Below, in pieces: positions 8,830 to 16,217 of a stretch of DNA of 33,361 nucleotides. Each line of letters begins with the position of its first letter. The first letter of the stretch is position 1. The notes beneath the pieces were generated by a model. That model was given only the letters and a program-made list of their open reading frames with translations, was not told the DNA's origin and made no database searches. Position numbers and translations under genes: made by a program. Location of the stretch: assembly GCA_022841745.1 (NCBI GenBank), contig JALHQW010000077.1, positions 1 to 33,361 on the forward strand. Direction: 5' to 3'. The DNA comes from Saprospiraceae bacterium. Its GTDB lineage: Bacteria > Bacteroidota > Bacteroidia > Chitinophagales > Saprospiraceae.

Positions 8830-10923
8830 TTATTTGACAGCTTTTAGTTCTCCAAGCCGCTTGAAATACTGGTACGTATCCACCTGTGACTGCAACCTTA
8901 CCCCCTCTGTCTTTCGGTAAATGTTGCGGTGCTCCTGGTCAATGATGCGGGCCTTGGTATTGTCGCTCCATTGCAGTCTAAACACATCTCGAATCTGTTT
9001 TTTGATGGCCTCGTCATAGATGGGAAAGACCGTTTCCACCCGGTAGCTTAGGTTGCGGGTCATCAGGTCGGCACTGGCGAGGTAGATTTCCTCATTGCCT
9101 TCGTTGTGGAACAGGAACACCCTCGCATGCTCCAAATAGCGGTCAACAATGCTGATGATTTGGATATTCTCGCTGACGCCGGGCACGCCGGGCACAAGAC
9201 AGCATATCCCCCTGACTATCAGTCGGATAGGAACACCGGCTTGACTGGCTTTGTACAATTTCAGGATCATTCTTTCATCCTGAATACCATTTAGTTTTAT
9301 GGCAATGCCACAGGGTTTGCCCGCTTTGGCATTGGCTACTTCCCGGTCTATCAGCGATTCGAGTTTTTCCCGCATCTGGAATTGCCCCACCAGTAAGTGC
9401 TCAAAAGGCTTCTCCGGCTGCTTGCCCGTTTCAAGGAAGTAAAACAACCTCGACACCTCGTCTGCCAGCCGGTGGTCGGTTGTGAACACGCTGAAATCAC
9501 CATATATCTTGGCAGTGTCCTCATGGAAATTCCCGGTGCTCAGGTAGGTATAAGTTTGGATGATATCGCCCTCTTTTCGCTCGATCTGCGCCATTTTGGC
9601 ATGTACTTTCACCCCAGGCAAGCTATAGGCCACCCTAACGCCTGCAGCCGTGAGGCGTTCGCCCCAATTGATATTAGCCTCCTCATCGAAACGGGCTTTC
9701 ACTTCGATGAAGGCAAATACATCCTTGCCATTTTCCACGGCTTCCATCAGGGCCTCCATGATTCGGCTTTGCTTCGCAACCCGGTACTGCGTGATCTTAA
9801 TCTTCGTAACGGCGGGGTCGTGCGCCGCTTTTTGAAAAAAATCAACTACGGACTGGTACGAATGGTAAGGGAAAGCCAGCAAGTGATCCTTTCCCCGCAT
9901 GGCGTCAAAAAAATCGGGGGCCTTGGCCAAGGGCTTGTAAGGCAGCGGTGGCAGCGGTTTGTTCTTTAGCTCTGCCAAGCCAAAATCAGGGAACTTGAAA
10001 AAGTCGAAATTGTTGTGGTAGCGACCCTCCACGAGCAGGTCGTTTTTCTTTAGTTCGAATGTTTCGACGAGGAAATCCAACAGTTCCAAAGGCATCTCCC
10101 GGTCATAGACGAAGCGGCTGGCCGGGCCAACGTGCCGCTTTGTCAGGCTCGTTCGGATTTTTGAAAGCAGGTCTCCCGTGAACTCGTCGTCAATGTACAG
10201 CTCGGCATCACGGGTCAGCTTGAACGAATAAGTGTCCAAGATGTCGTAGCCGGGGAACATGTCGCCGAGGCAGTGCCGCACGATGTCGTCGAGCATGATG
10301 ATTTCCCGACGACCATTCAGCGAGGGGAGCTGTATGAAACGGGGCAGGTGGTTGCTCGGCACGGTCACGATGGCAAACTGGGTCGAGTGGTCTTCCTTGT
10401 CCTCCATGTGAACCATGAGGTAGAGCGAGGCATTGTTGATGAAAGGTCGGATTTTGCCCTTCAGCAAGAGTACGGGTTGTACATAGGGCAGCATGTATTC
10501 ATCGAAATACCGCTCCACGAACTGGCGCTGCTTCTCGCCCAATTGCAGCCTTCTTTTCAGGAAGATGCGGTGCTTGCCCAATTCCGGCACGATCTGTTTC
10601 TCGAAAATCTCGCTGAATTCCTGCTGGTGCTGGTTCACGATTTGCTTGATCTGCTTCAGAATCGCCTTGGGGTCGTAGTCGAATACCTGGCGGGTCTTCT
10701 TGCCCACCCGCATCAGGTTGCGGTGGTTGGCCACCCGCACCCGGAAGAACTCGTCGAGGTTGGAAGAGTAGATGGCAAGAAATTTCAGGCGCTCCAATAG
10801 CGGAACTGACGGGTCTTTTGCCTCTTGCAAAACCCGGTAGTTAAACGAAAGCCAACTGATGTCACGGTGGTAGAACGGGTAGCTCTCGTTGCTTTGTTGT
10901 TGTAATTCGGCGCCTGCTGTCAT
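8830..10923 (-). CDS. ppk1: Polyphosphate kinase 1
   Basis: PPK1 reversibly makes inorganic polyphosphate from ATP. The 697-residue length is typical. Seen in order: the N-terminal helical domain (YPFYHRDISWLSFNYRVLQE, LDEFFRVRVANH), the head domain, and two PLD-like catalytic domains with ITQYRVAKQSRIMEAL, the phosphoacceptor motif GVKVHAKMA with His441, and STGNFHEDTAKIYGD with the second conserved His. The C-terminus has the family motif ADLMTRNLSYRVETVFPIYD. The start is followed by a polar stretch and then the conserved helix. No exopolyphosphatase gene adjoins it. Identification is secure. Confidence 0.97.
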   Translation of the reverse strand: MTAGAELQQQSNESYPFYHRDISWLSFNYRVLQEAKDPSVPLLERLKFLAIYSSNLDEFFRVRVANHRNLMRVGKKTRQVFDYDPKAILKQIKQIVNQHQQEFSEIFEKQIVPELGKHRIFLKRRLQLGEKQRQFVERYFDEYMLPYVQPVLLLKGKIRPFINNASLYLMVHMEDKEDHSTQFAIVTVPSNHLPRFIQLPSLNGRREIIMLDDIVRHCLGDMFPGYDILDTYSFKLTRDAELYIDDEFTGDLLSKIRTSLTKRHVGPASRFVYDREMPLELLDFLVETFELKKNDLLVEGRYHNNFDFFKFPDFGLAELKNKPLPPLPYKPLAKAPDFFDAMRGKDHLLAFPYHSYQSVVDFFQKAAHDPAVTKIKITQYRVAKQSRIMEALMEAVENGKDVFAFIEVKARFDEEANINWGERLTAAGVRVAYSLPGVKVHAKMAQIERKEGDIIQTYTYLSTGNFHEDTAKIYGDFSVFTTDHRLADEVSRLFYFLETGKQPEKPFEHLLVGQFQMREKLESLIDREVANAKAGKPCGIAIKLNGIQDERMILKLYKASQAGVPIRLIVRGICCLVPGVPGVSENIQIISIVDRYLEHARVFLFHNEGNEEIYLASADLMTRNLSYRVETVFPIYDEAIKKQIRDVFRLQWSDNTKARIIDQEHRNIYRKTEGVRLQSQVDTYQYFKRLGELKAVK

Positions 10924-11036
10924 TGTTGAGTGGTCAAGTTTTTGGTAAAATGGCGGCTAAAATAGCCATATTCAATTCGTTAGGATGTCATAGACAATCT
11001 TCGCACCGAAATTTAATGCGGCTTTAACCTCTCCAA

Positions 11037-11969
11037 TCAAAACAGCGACATCTGCTGTCCCTGCGTCTCCTGGTCGCTAAGCCTTGGCCCACGGACAGCC
11101 AAGCCGCCCATTGTTTTTGTTTTTTCATAAAATGCTGCCGCAAGGTCGGGGGCCAAAAGGTTGTCAGGTTCATGGGTGAAGAAATAGCACGCCTTCAAGC
11201 CCATTGAAAACCAGTGGCCAAGGCGCTCCGCCCAATCGTCCAATCGGGTAAAATCGGTCGGGTGCAGGTTGTTTCCCACGAACCGGACAAGTACCTTATC
11301 GTTGCTTAGCTGCATGTGCGCCACATCCCTACGCCCGGCCACGTCAGTGATGACCGTACTTACCTCGTACTTGGATAATAACTCAATTAAACGCCCGGTG
11401 TTCAATGGATTGGAAAACCAGTTTTCATGCCTGACCTCCACCGCCAGCGGCAAGTTGAACTGCTTCAAAAAAGCCTCCAATACCCCGATTTTTTCCACCC
11501 CAAAATAAGGCGGCAGCTGGATGAAACAAGGTCCCAGTTTGCTGCCCAGCCCACTCATTGCCTCGCAAAACCGATGGATGAGATCGCCGCTCGTGCCGAG
11601 GTCGGCGGCATGGCTGATGGTCTGCAGCACCTTCGGACAAAAACGAAAATCATCTGCCGCCTCGTCGAACCAATGCTGCACCGTAAAGGTGTCAGGGATG
11701 CGATAATGCGTCGTGTTCAGCTCAATGGTATTGAATTGTCGGGTGTAGTGGCGCAGGTATTCAGGGGTTTTGGCACCCTTCGGGTAAATCTTGCCCACCC
11801 ATTCTTTTACGCTCCAGCCGGTGGCACCAACGTATAACGATTGCGGATTGCGGATTGCGGATTTCGGATTGGGGTGGCTGCTTTTGGCCAAAATTAGGGC
11901 ATTGCCCGGTGGGTCGGGCGGGAGGCGAAAGTCAACTTGGGAGATGTCGGGGAGTTTGCCGAATTCCAT
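11037..11969 (-). CDS. DUF72 family protein (YecE-like)
   Basis: A 310-residue TIM-barrel-like DUF72 protein of unknown function. Signatures are LYVGATGWSVKEWVGKIYPK near residue 52, RQFNTIELNTTHYRIPDTFT, FIQLPPYFG and LAVEVRHENWF. I chose the ATG at 11969 because the opening (MEFGKLPDISQVDFRLPPD) matches the lead-in I remember from other Bacteroidota members. Between that lead-in and the barrel, residues about 33-45 (NPKSAIRNPQS) are encoded by a 7-bp tandem repeat that looks like the intergenic repeats of this genome, retained in frame. A start just before the barrel is possible but has no ATG. Confidence 0.88.
   Translation of the reverse strand: MEFGKLPDISQVDFRLPPDPPGNALILAKSSHPNPKSAIRNPQSLYVGATGWSVKEWVGKIYPKGAKTPEYLRHYTRQFNTIELNTTHYRIPDTFTVQHWFDEAADDFRFCPKVLQTISHAADLGTSGDLIHRFCEAMSGLGSKLGPCFIQLPPYFGVEKIGVLEAFLKQFNLPLAVEVRHENWFSNPLNTGRLIELLSKYEVSTVITDVAGRRDVAHMQLSNDKVLVRFVGNNLHPTDFTRLDDWAERLGHWFSMGLKACYFFTHEPDNLLAPDLAAAFYEKTKTMGGLAVRGPRLSDQETQGQQMSLF
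11839..11873. repeat. Heptamer tandem repeat inside the DUF72 gene
   Basis: Five 7-bp units (GATTGCG three times, then GATTTCG and GATTGGG on the plus strand) lie within the 5' coding part of the minus-strand DUF72 gene. The word type resembles the spacer repeats elsewhere in the window (such as 14907-14933), suggesting that the same process acted inside a gene. Confidence 0.8.
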
Positions 11970-12038
11970 AGCATAAATGATTTTAGGGCAAATAACCTCA
12001 AAAAACACGGGTTATTTCCTATATCGGGAGGCTTGTAT

Positions 12039-12046
12039 TATTTTTG
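12039..12046 (+). promoter_or_regulatory. Bacteroidota -7 element
   Basis: TATTTTTG matches TAnnTTTG. The -33 position has no TTG, so only the -7 box is supported. A start of transcription near 12054 would exclude the ATG at 12054 and favour 12087 or 12093 for the small secreted protein. Confidence 0.45.
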
Positions 12047-12086
12047 ACGTGCAATGAGCCTTCGGGCCGTGTTTTTCATCAAAACT

Positions 12087-12461
12087 ATGAACATGAAAGC
12101 GTTAATCACCATCGGTGTTTTGTTCCTGGCTTCCCTCCCCATTTTTGCGCAGCAAGGCAACAAATGGATGAAGGACGAGAAGAACATCCTCACTGTCACC
12201 ATAACCAAGGATGCCACCAAGGCCGAACTGACCGACTTGAAGGACAAACTCTGGGAGGGCTATAAAATCAAGTTTGAATGCCCAAAGATGGCGTTCAGCA
12301 AAAAGACCGGGAAATTGCGCTACCTCAGCCTACGGGTCGAAATGCCAACGGGCGAGGTAGGCACGGTCGGTACTTCCTTTGCAGCCCCAGGCCAAGTCAT
12401 CGATTTCCATTTTGACCGCAACGACGATGCCTACGATATTTTCGGGGTCTGGACGAAATAG
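12087..12461 (+). CDS. Small secreted protein of unknown function
   Basis: About 124 residues. A signal peptide (MNMKALITIGVLFLASLPIF, then AQQG) is clear; the mature protein is about 100 residues. It contains ILTVTITKDATKAELTDLKD followed by alternating strands and ends in FDRNDDAYDIFGVWTK. The segment with T-K-D-A-T-x-x-E-L followed by a strand resembles a short domain I have seen at the end of Bacteroidota BlaR1/M56-type sensors, but this is only a resemblance. ATG codons at 12054, 12087 and 12093 are possible starts; the promoter position favours the last two. Probably periplasmic or released. Confidence 0.7.
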   Translation: MNMKALITIGVLFLASLPIFAQQGNKWMKDEKNILTVTITKDATKAELTDLKDKLWEGYKIKFECPKMAFSKKTGKLRYLSLRVEMPTGEVGTVGTSFAAPGQVIDFHFDRNDDAYDIFGVWTK

Positions 12462-12546
12462 GCATTCGTCATTTATCGTCAACGGTCATAGTTGCAATTT
12501 ATTGATTTTCAATCATCTGCAATGAATCCAAGTGCCAAATCATAAT

Positions 12547-12603
12547 ATGCAACTCCTCGTCCACCAACTACTGCTCTTGCTATTCCAAACATACTTTCTA
12601 TGA
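12547..12603 (+). CDS. Possible Leu-rich leader peptide, ATGA-coupled
   Basis: An 18-codon frame encodes MQLLVHQLLLLLFQTYFL, with 8 of 18 residues Leu. Its TGA overlaps the ATG of the next gene (ATGA at 12600-12603), the arrangement of translational coupling. It may be a leader controlling the membrane protein, or a chance frame. No promoter or structural evidence supports it further. Confidence 0.3.
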   Translation: MQLLVHQLLLLLFQTYFL

Positions 12604-13979
12604 CGAATCAACTTAACGCCTCAAATAACCAGCTCCATTGGCCTTGGATTTTAGTAGCTGCCTTGATACTCGGCTACTGGTGTTGGTTCAATGGATACCC
12701 ATTTTTTTTCCCCGATACTGGCGCCTACATGAAGGGCGGCTTTTCAGGTGTGCCGGGCAGTTCACGGCCCTTGACCTATGGCTTGTTCCTGCGGCATACC
12801 AGCTTGAAGGACAGCTTATTATGGGTGGTCTATGCCCAGGGAATCATGGCGGCCATTTTTCTGTCGCAATGGCTCAAACAATTCTCGCCCAAGCTATCGC
12901 CGGGTATTTTCGTAGGCACAGCCATCTTCCTTACTTACTGCACCCATGCCTCTTTTTATGTCTCTTTCTTGCTGGCCGATTGTTTTACCCCAATATTTTA
13001 TGGCTGCATCATTCTGTTGCTGACCGTCAAAATGAGCCGTTGGCAGTTGGTGGGCATTTGCCTGCTGGGCTGGGTGTCCATGATGATGCATTATTCGCAC
13101 CTGATGGTCGGCTTGGTTATGGCCGCATTGATGGCCCTGGGCATGGCCTTGCCAAAGGTTAGGGCATGGATGAGTTGGAAACGAATTGGCTTGATTTGCT
13201 TGCTGACTGCCGCTGGCTGGGGTGGCATCTTGGTCATGCACCGCATCGGTGGTGGCCAATGGACGATGATGCAGGCGAGCCATGTCTATTCCATTTCCCG
13301 GCTGCACGAGGTCGGCATTTTGAAACAATACCTGGACAAAGCCTGCCCAGAGGGCAAAAACTGGAGCCTTTGCCAATACCGTGACTCCTTGCCGGAGAAC
13401 CTGCTTTGGGACACCAAAAAAAGCCCCATCTACCTTACCGGCGGTTGGGACGCTACCAAGGAAGAATACAACGCCATTTTAAAAGATATTGCGAAGCAGC
13501 CCAAGCTCATAAAGCGGATGGTGATTGAATCGCTCAACGGGACGGTTAAGCAGTTTTTTTATTTCAAAACGGAGAAGTTGTTTGACAACGCCAAGGGCGA
13601 TATGCTTTATCGCCAAGTGGATAAATACTATCCAAACGAGGTGCAAGCTTTCCAGTTTTCTCATCAAAACGGGTTGCAGGAACTACTTCCCATAGATGGC
13701 TTGAACCAACGGCAATTGTTCTTTTTCTTACTGGCTTTGCTGGTCGCAACGCTATTGGCCAGCTCCGAAAAGTGGAAGCAGTCAGTGCCAGTGGAGTTCA
13801 GGCGGGCCTTCTTTTTGGTGCTGATTTTATTGGTCATCAATGCCTTCGTGAGCAGCACATTCTCGACCATCGTAGCGAGGTACCAGGGTAGGGTAGTGTG
13901 GCTGTTCATCCTTTCAGCTGGTCTGGCAGCGGCTTGGCGGTTGAAGTATGAGTTGGAAACTCGAAAGCATGCAGCTTGA
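12600..13979 (+). CDS. Polytopic membrane protein, possible GT-C-type glycosyltransferase
   Basis: A 459-residue integral membrane protein with about 9-11 hydrophobic helices (first at about 14-30, cluster at 80-220, last three at about 370-450) and one soluble loop at about 225-360. After the first helix comes NGYPFFFPDTGAYMKGG; an Asp in the first extracytoplasmic loop is the usual catalytic position in GT-C transferases that use lipid-linked sugars. The loop contains YRDSLPENLLWD and paired Cys residues (ACPEGKNWSLCQ). Family membership is inference only; a flippase or transporter is the alternative. It may be translationally coupled to the upstream leader frame. A repeat region begins right after its stop. 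Confidence 0.7.
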   Translation: MTNQLNASNNQLHWPWILVAALILGYWCWFNGYPFFFPDTGAYMKGGFSGVPGSSRPLTYGLFLRHTSLKDSLLWVVYAQGIMAAIFLSQWLKQFSPKLSPGIFVGTAIFLTYCTHASFYVSFLLADCFTPIFYGCIILLLTVKMSRWQLVGICLLGWVSMMMHYSHLMVGLVMAALMALGMALPKVRAWMSWKRIGLICLLTAAGWGGILVMHRIGGGQWTMMQASHVYSISRLHEVGILKQYLDKACPEGKNWSLCQYRDSLPENLLWDTKKSPIYLTGGWDATKEEYNAILKDIAKQPKLIKRMVIESLNGTVKQFFYFKTEKLFDNAKGDMLYRQVDKYYPNEVQAFQFSHQNGLQELLPIDGLNQRQLFFFLLALLVATLLASSEKWKQSVPVEFRRAFFLVLILLVINAFVSSTFSTIVARYQGRVVWLFILSAGLAAAWRLKYELETRKHAA

Positions 13980-13980
13980 A

Positions 13981-14128
13981 AGTTGGCAGTTGGCAGTCAG
14001 TGTGCAGTCAAAAAGTCTGCAAGCCTCTTGCCGTTCAACTTGTCCCTGACTGAACAACTGCCTAAGTGACTGCCAACTGCCGAACTGAAAGACTGACTGC
14101 GGACTGCCAGCTGTCGAACTGCCAACTA
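13981..14128. repeat. Word-repeat spacer forming an inverted pair
   Basis: This spacer between convergent genes is built from degenerate copies of AGTTGGC/GCCAACT. The left side (13981-13998, AGTTGGCAGTTGGCAGTC) is complementary to 14068-14086 (GACTGCCAACTGCCGAACT) apart from one extra base, and more copies continue to 14128. It starts at the stop codon of one gene and reaches the stop codon of the other. A large hairpin terminator is possible. Confidence 0.75.
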
Positions 14129-14665
14129 CTCCTTCCCCTTCTCCCCCACAAACTGCTGCTCCTTGTACTTGAACAGCACGTTGAAAGTCGTGAGGCTGCC
14201 ATAGATGCGGGTGATGTATTGCTGCAAATCCACTTTTTCCTCATCGCTGAGCTTGCTGGCGTTGATTTTCTGCTCCATCACCCGGAGGCGGTCACGCACC
14301 ATTACGATTTTATGGAAAAACTGCTCGATGGGCACATCCTTTGGCTTCAGGCTGTCGTCGCCGGGCTTGAGGATCATCATGCCGCCGTCCCAGCGGTCGC
14401 CAAGGTCCACCACTTCGCTGATGTCAGACCAGTGCTTCAGGATTTTCATCAATGATTTTTCCGCTTCGCTAAAAGAGACGGCTGCCTCGGCGGGCACGGC
14501 CTCCATGACCTGCCATTTGTCGTAGTCCTTGCCGACCATTTTAAGGCCATAGGTCATGAAGCAGCATTCGTAGGCTGCCCCGTGCAGGCGGATGATGACC
14601 CCGTCACCGTAGGCCGGATGTTTTACCCTCGAACCGACGCCGAGGAGGGAGGTTGTATCGGACAT
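14126..14665 (-). CDS. Conserved hypothetical protein with N-terminal Tudor/SH3-like motif
   Basis: A 179-residue cytoplasmic protein. Residues 9-50 (VGSRVKHPAYGDGVIIRLHG, then MVGKDYDKWQVME) have the V-x-H-P-x-[FY]-G-x-G-x-V pattern of the small beta-barrel found at the C-terminus of PcrA/UvrD helicases and in CarD-like proteins, which binds RNA polymerase or nucleic acid. The rest is helical and charged (FFHKIVMVRDRLRVMEQKIN), with no catalytic motif. A role near transcription or replication is a guess from the barrel alone. Its stop codon abuts the word-repeat spacer. Confidence 0.75.
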   Translation of the reverse strand: MSDTTSLLGVGSRVKHPAYGDGVIIRLHGAAYECCFMTYGLKMVGKDYDKWQVMEAVPAEAAVSFSEAEKSLMKILKHWSDISEVVDLGDRWDGGMMILKPGDDSLKPKDVPIEQFFHKIVMVRDRLRVMEQKINASKLSDEEKVDLQQYITRIYGSLTTFNVLFKYKEQQFVGEKGKE

Positions 14666-14670
14666 TTTTT

Positions 14671-14707
14671 AAGGATTTAAGGATTGAATGAATGAAGGAT
14701 TGAATTT
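14671..14707. repeat. Word repeat (AAGGATTGAATG type)
   Basis: Degenerate copies of AAGGATT(GAATG) sit just upstream of the Tudor-like gene's start. The same word recurs in the 16107-16220 spacer. The rest of the 14666-14937 divergent gap shows no gene. Confidence 0.5.
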
Positions 14708-14906
14708 GGAGTCCTGGCCTTTCAACGAAAAAAACTCGCTTAGGTTTTATGCAGGGCAAGGAAAGAAAAAATGCAGACTTTTGCAGCGTTTGGCATTGGT
14801 GGATGGTTATCGGTGAATCTTTTCTCCTCTTAGGGGAAGGCAGCCAATGAGTCCATCAAGTTTTTGGATTTAGTCGGTGGGGCATTCGCATTTTCCGGTA
14901 ATTGCC

Positions 14907-14933
14907 CAATCGAAAATCCACAATCGAAAATCC
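14907..14933. repeat. 14-bp tandem repeat just before a start codon
   Basis: Two copies of CAATCGAAAATCC(A) in tandem, ending 4 nt before the ATG at 14938. They occupy the ribosome-loading region, so they could affect translation of the downstream gene. Confidence 0.7.
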
Positions 14934-14937
14934 TTAC

Positions 14938-16113
14938 ATGAATCCAACCCAATACGCTGCCCTCGTGCAGGTGCCTGTTTTTCACAAATACAATTTGCTT
15001 GGCTTGACCACCATCCAGCGGACGCTAATTGCGCTCTCAAAGGCTGGCGTGACCGACGCTTGTGTGGTCAGTGATGAAAACGAGGCCATTCAGCAGCAAC
15101 TGGCCAAACGGGAGATGGACATTCAGCTCCATTTTTTCAAAAAAAATGAAGTCGAAGCCGCCCATCAAAAACTTGTTTCATTGCAGCCCGACATGGTTTA
15201 CCTCTTCCAAGAACCTGTTGCTGTTGACATATCCGTGTTGGAGGATATGAAGAAATCGCCGGGTGATGGGAGTGCGGTAGGCACAAAAGGCTGCATGATT
15301 TACTTAATGCCTTTGGCTGCGTTTCTATCCAAAAAAGACCCACAAAATGGGGCTTTTATGATGCTTGGAAATAGAACCTGCCACCCCGTCCGCTCCGAAG
15401 AGGAACTCCGTGAGGTCAAAGCCCGCATCATCCGCAACCTGACAAAGCCCACCGACGGCTGGGCCAGCCGCTACCTGAACCGACCGATTTCGACCCGTAT
15501 CAGCCGGGTGATGGTTTACACGGGCATCACCCCGAACCAGTTCACGTTCATCACGGGCCTTATTGCCTTCATCCCTGTTTACTTTGTGCTAAAGGGCGGC
15601 TACTGGAACTGGCTCATTGGCGCAGCCATCTATCACCTCGCCTCCGTGCTGGACGGCGTGGACGGCGAGATTGCCCGCATGAAAATGCTGCACAGCAAGT
15701 TCGGCCAATGGCTAGACACTATTTTCGATTTTGCGTCAATGGTGGCCGTGCTCATCGCCCTCGTCATCAGTGTGCAAAACCCGGAACACGACCAGCCATT
15801 TTATATCCAAAATGCAGGCTGGGCAGCACTCATTGCTGCCGTCGGGGCTATCCTTAGCATCGTGGTTTATAATATCCGGTACAAGCGGGAAGGCACGTTT
15901 TACATCCCCTACGCCTACCTCAGCAGTGAAAGCCGATGGGCCAAGGCATTGGCGAAAATCAACAATATCGGCAAGCGGGACTTTTACATTTTCCTGTTCT
16001 TGTTGCTGGCCGTGGTGGGGATGTTCCCATTTGCACTGGTGTACGTGGCGGTGATGGCTATCTTGGTTTTTTTGCTGTCCATTCAAACGCATTTTACGAA
16101 GCCCAAGGATTAG
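14938..16113 (+). CDS. CDP-alcohol phosphatidyltransferase with degenerate nucleotidyltransferase-like N-terminus
   Basis: A 391-residue membrane enzyme. Residues about 175-390 are the CDP-alcohol phosphotransferase domain with the full signature DGVDGEIARM, then G in KFGQWLDTIFD (D-G-x2-D-G-E-x-A-R-x8-G-x3-D-x3-D) and about six helices; it transfers a phospho-alcohol from CDP-linked donor to acceptor. Residues 1-140 resemble a shortened sugar-phosphate nucleotidyltransferase fold (LTTIQRTLIALSKAGVTDAC) but lack the G-x-G-T-R loop, unlike bifunctional CTP:inositol-phosphate cytidylyltransferase/phosphotransferases. The N-domain may therefore be inactive. Neighbours suggest lipid or glycan head-group synthesis. 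The substrate is unknown. The stop codon lies inside a long inverted repeat. Confidence 0.88.
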   Translation: MNPTQYAALVQVPVFHKYNLLGLTTIQRTLIALSKAGVTDACVVSDENEAIQQQLAKREMDIQLHFFKKNEVEAAHQKLVSLQPDMVYLFQEPVAVDISVLEDMKKSPGDGSAVGTKGCMIYLMPLAAFLSKKDPQNGAFMMLGNRTCHPVRSEEELREVKARIIRNLTKPTDGWASRYLNRPISTRISRVMVYTGITPNQFTFITGLIAFIPVYFVLKGGYWNWLIGAAIYHLASVLDGVDGEIARMKMLHSKFGQWLDTIFDFASMVAVLIALVISVQNPEHDQPFYIQNAGWAALIAAVGAILSIVVYNIRYKREGTFYIPYAYLSSESRWAKALAKINNIGKRDFYIFLFLLLAVVGMFPFALVYVAVMAILVFLLSIQTHFTKPKD

Positions 16114-16203
16114 GTTCCCTTCGGAAATGACAAAAAAGGATTGAATCAGTGAATGGTTCCGCCTTCAATCCCTTATTTGTCATTTCCGAAGGGAATCTAA
16201 TCC
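16107..16203. repeat. Near-perfect 39/40-bp inverted repeat
   Basis: Left arm 16107-16145 and right arm 16164-16203 are complementary except for one substitution pair, one A/T difference and one extra G, around an 18-nt loop. The left arm includes the last codon and stop of the CDP-alcohol phosphatidyltransferase gene; the right arm lies upstream of (or inside) the 5' end of the next gene. The core word is CCCTTCGGAAATGACAAA. The hairpin would be very stable in RNA. Confidence 0.92.
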
Positions 16204-16217
16204 TTCAATCCTTTTTC

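Noticed and set aside
9397-9969. A 190-codon plus-strand frame
   Set aside because: Antisense to ppk1, whose motifs are unmistakable.
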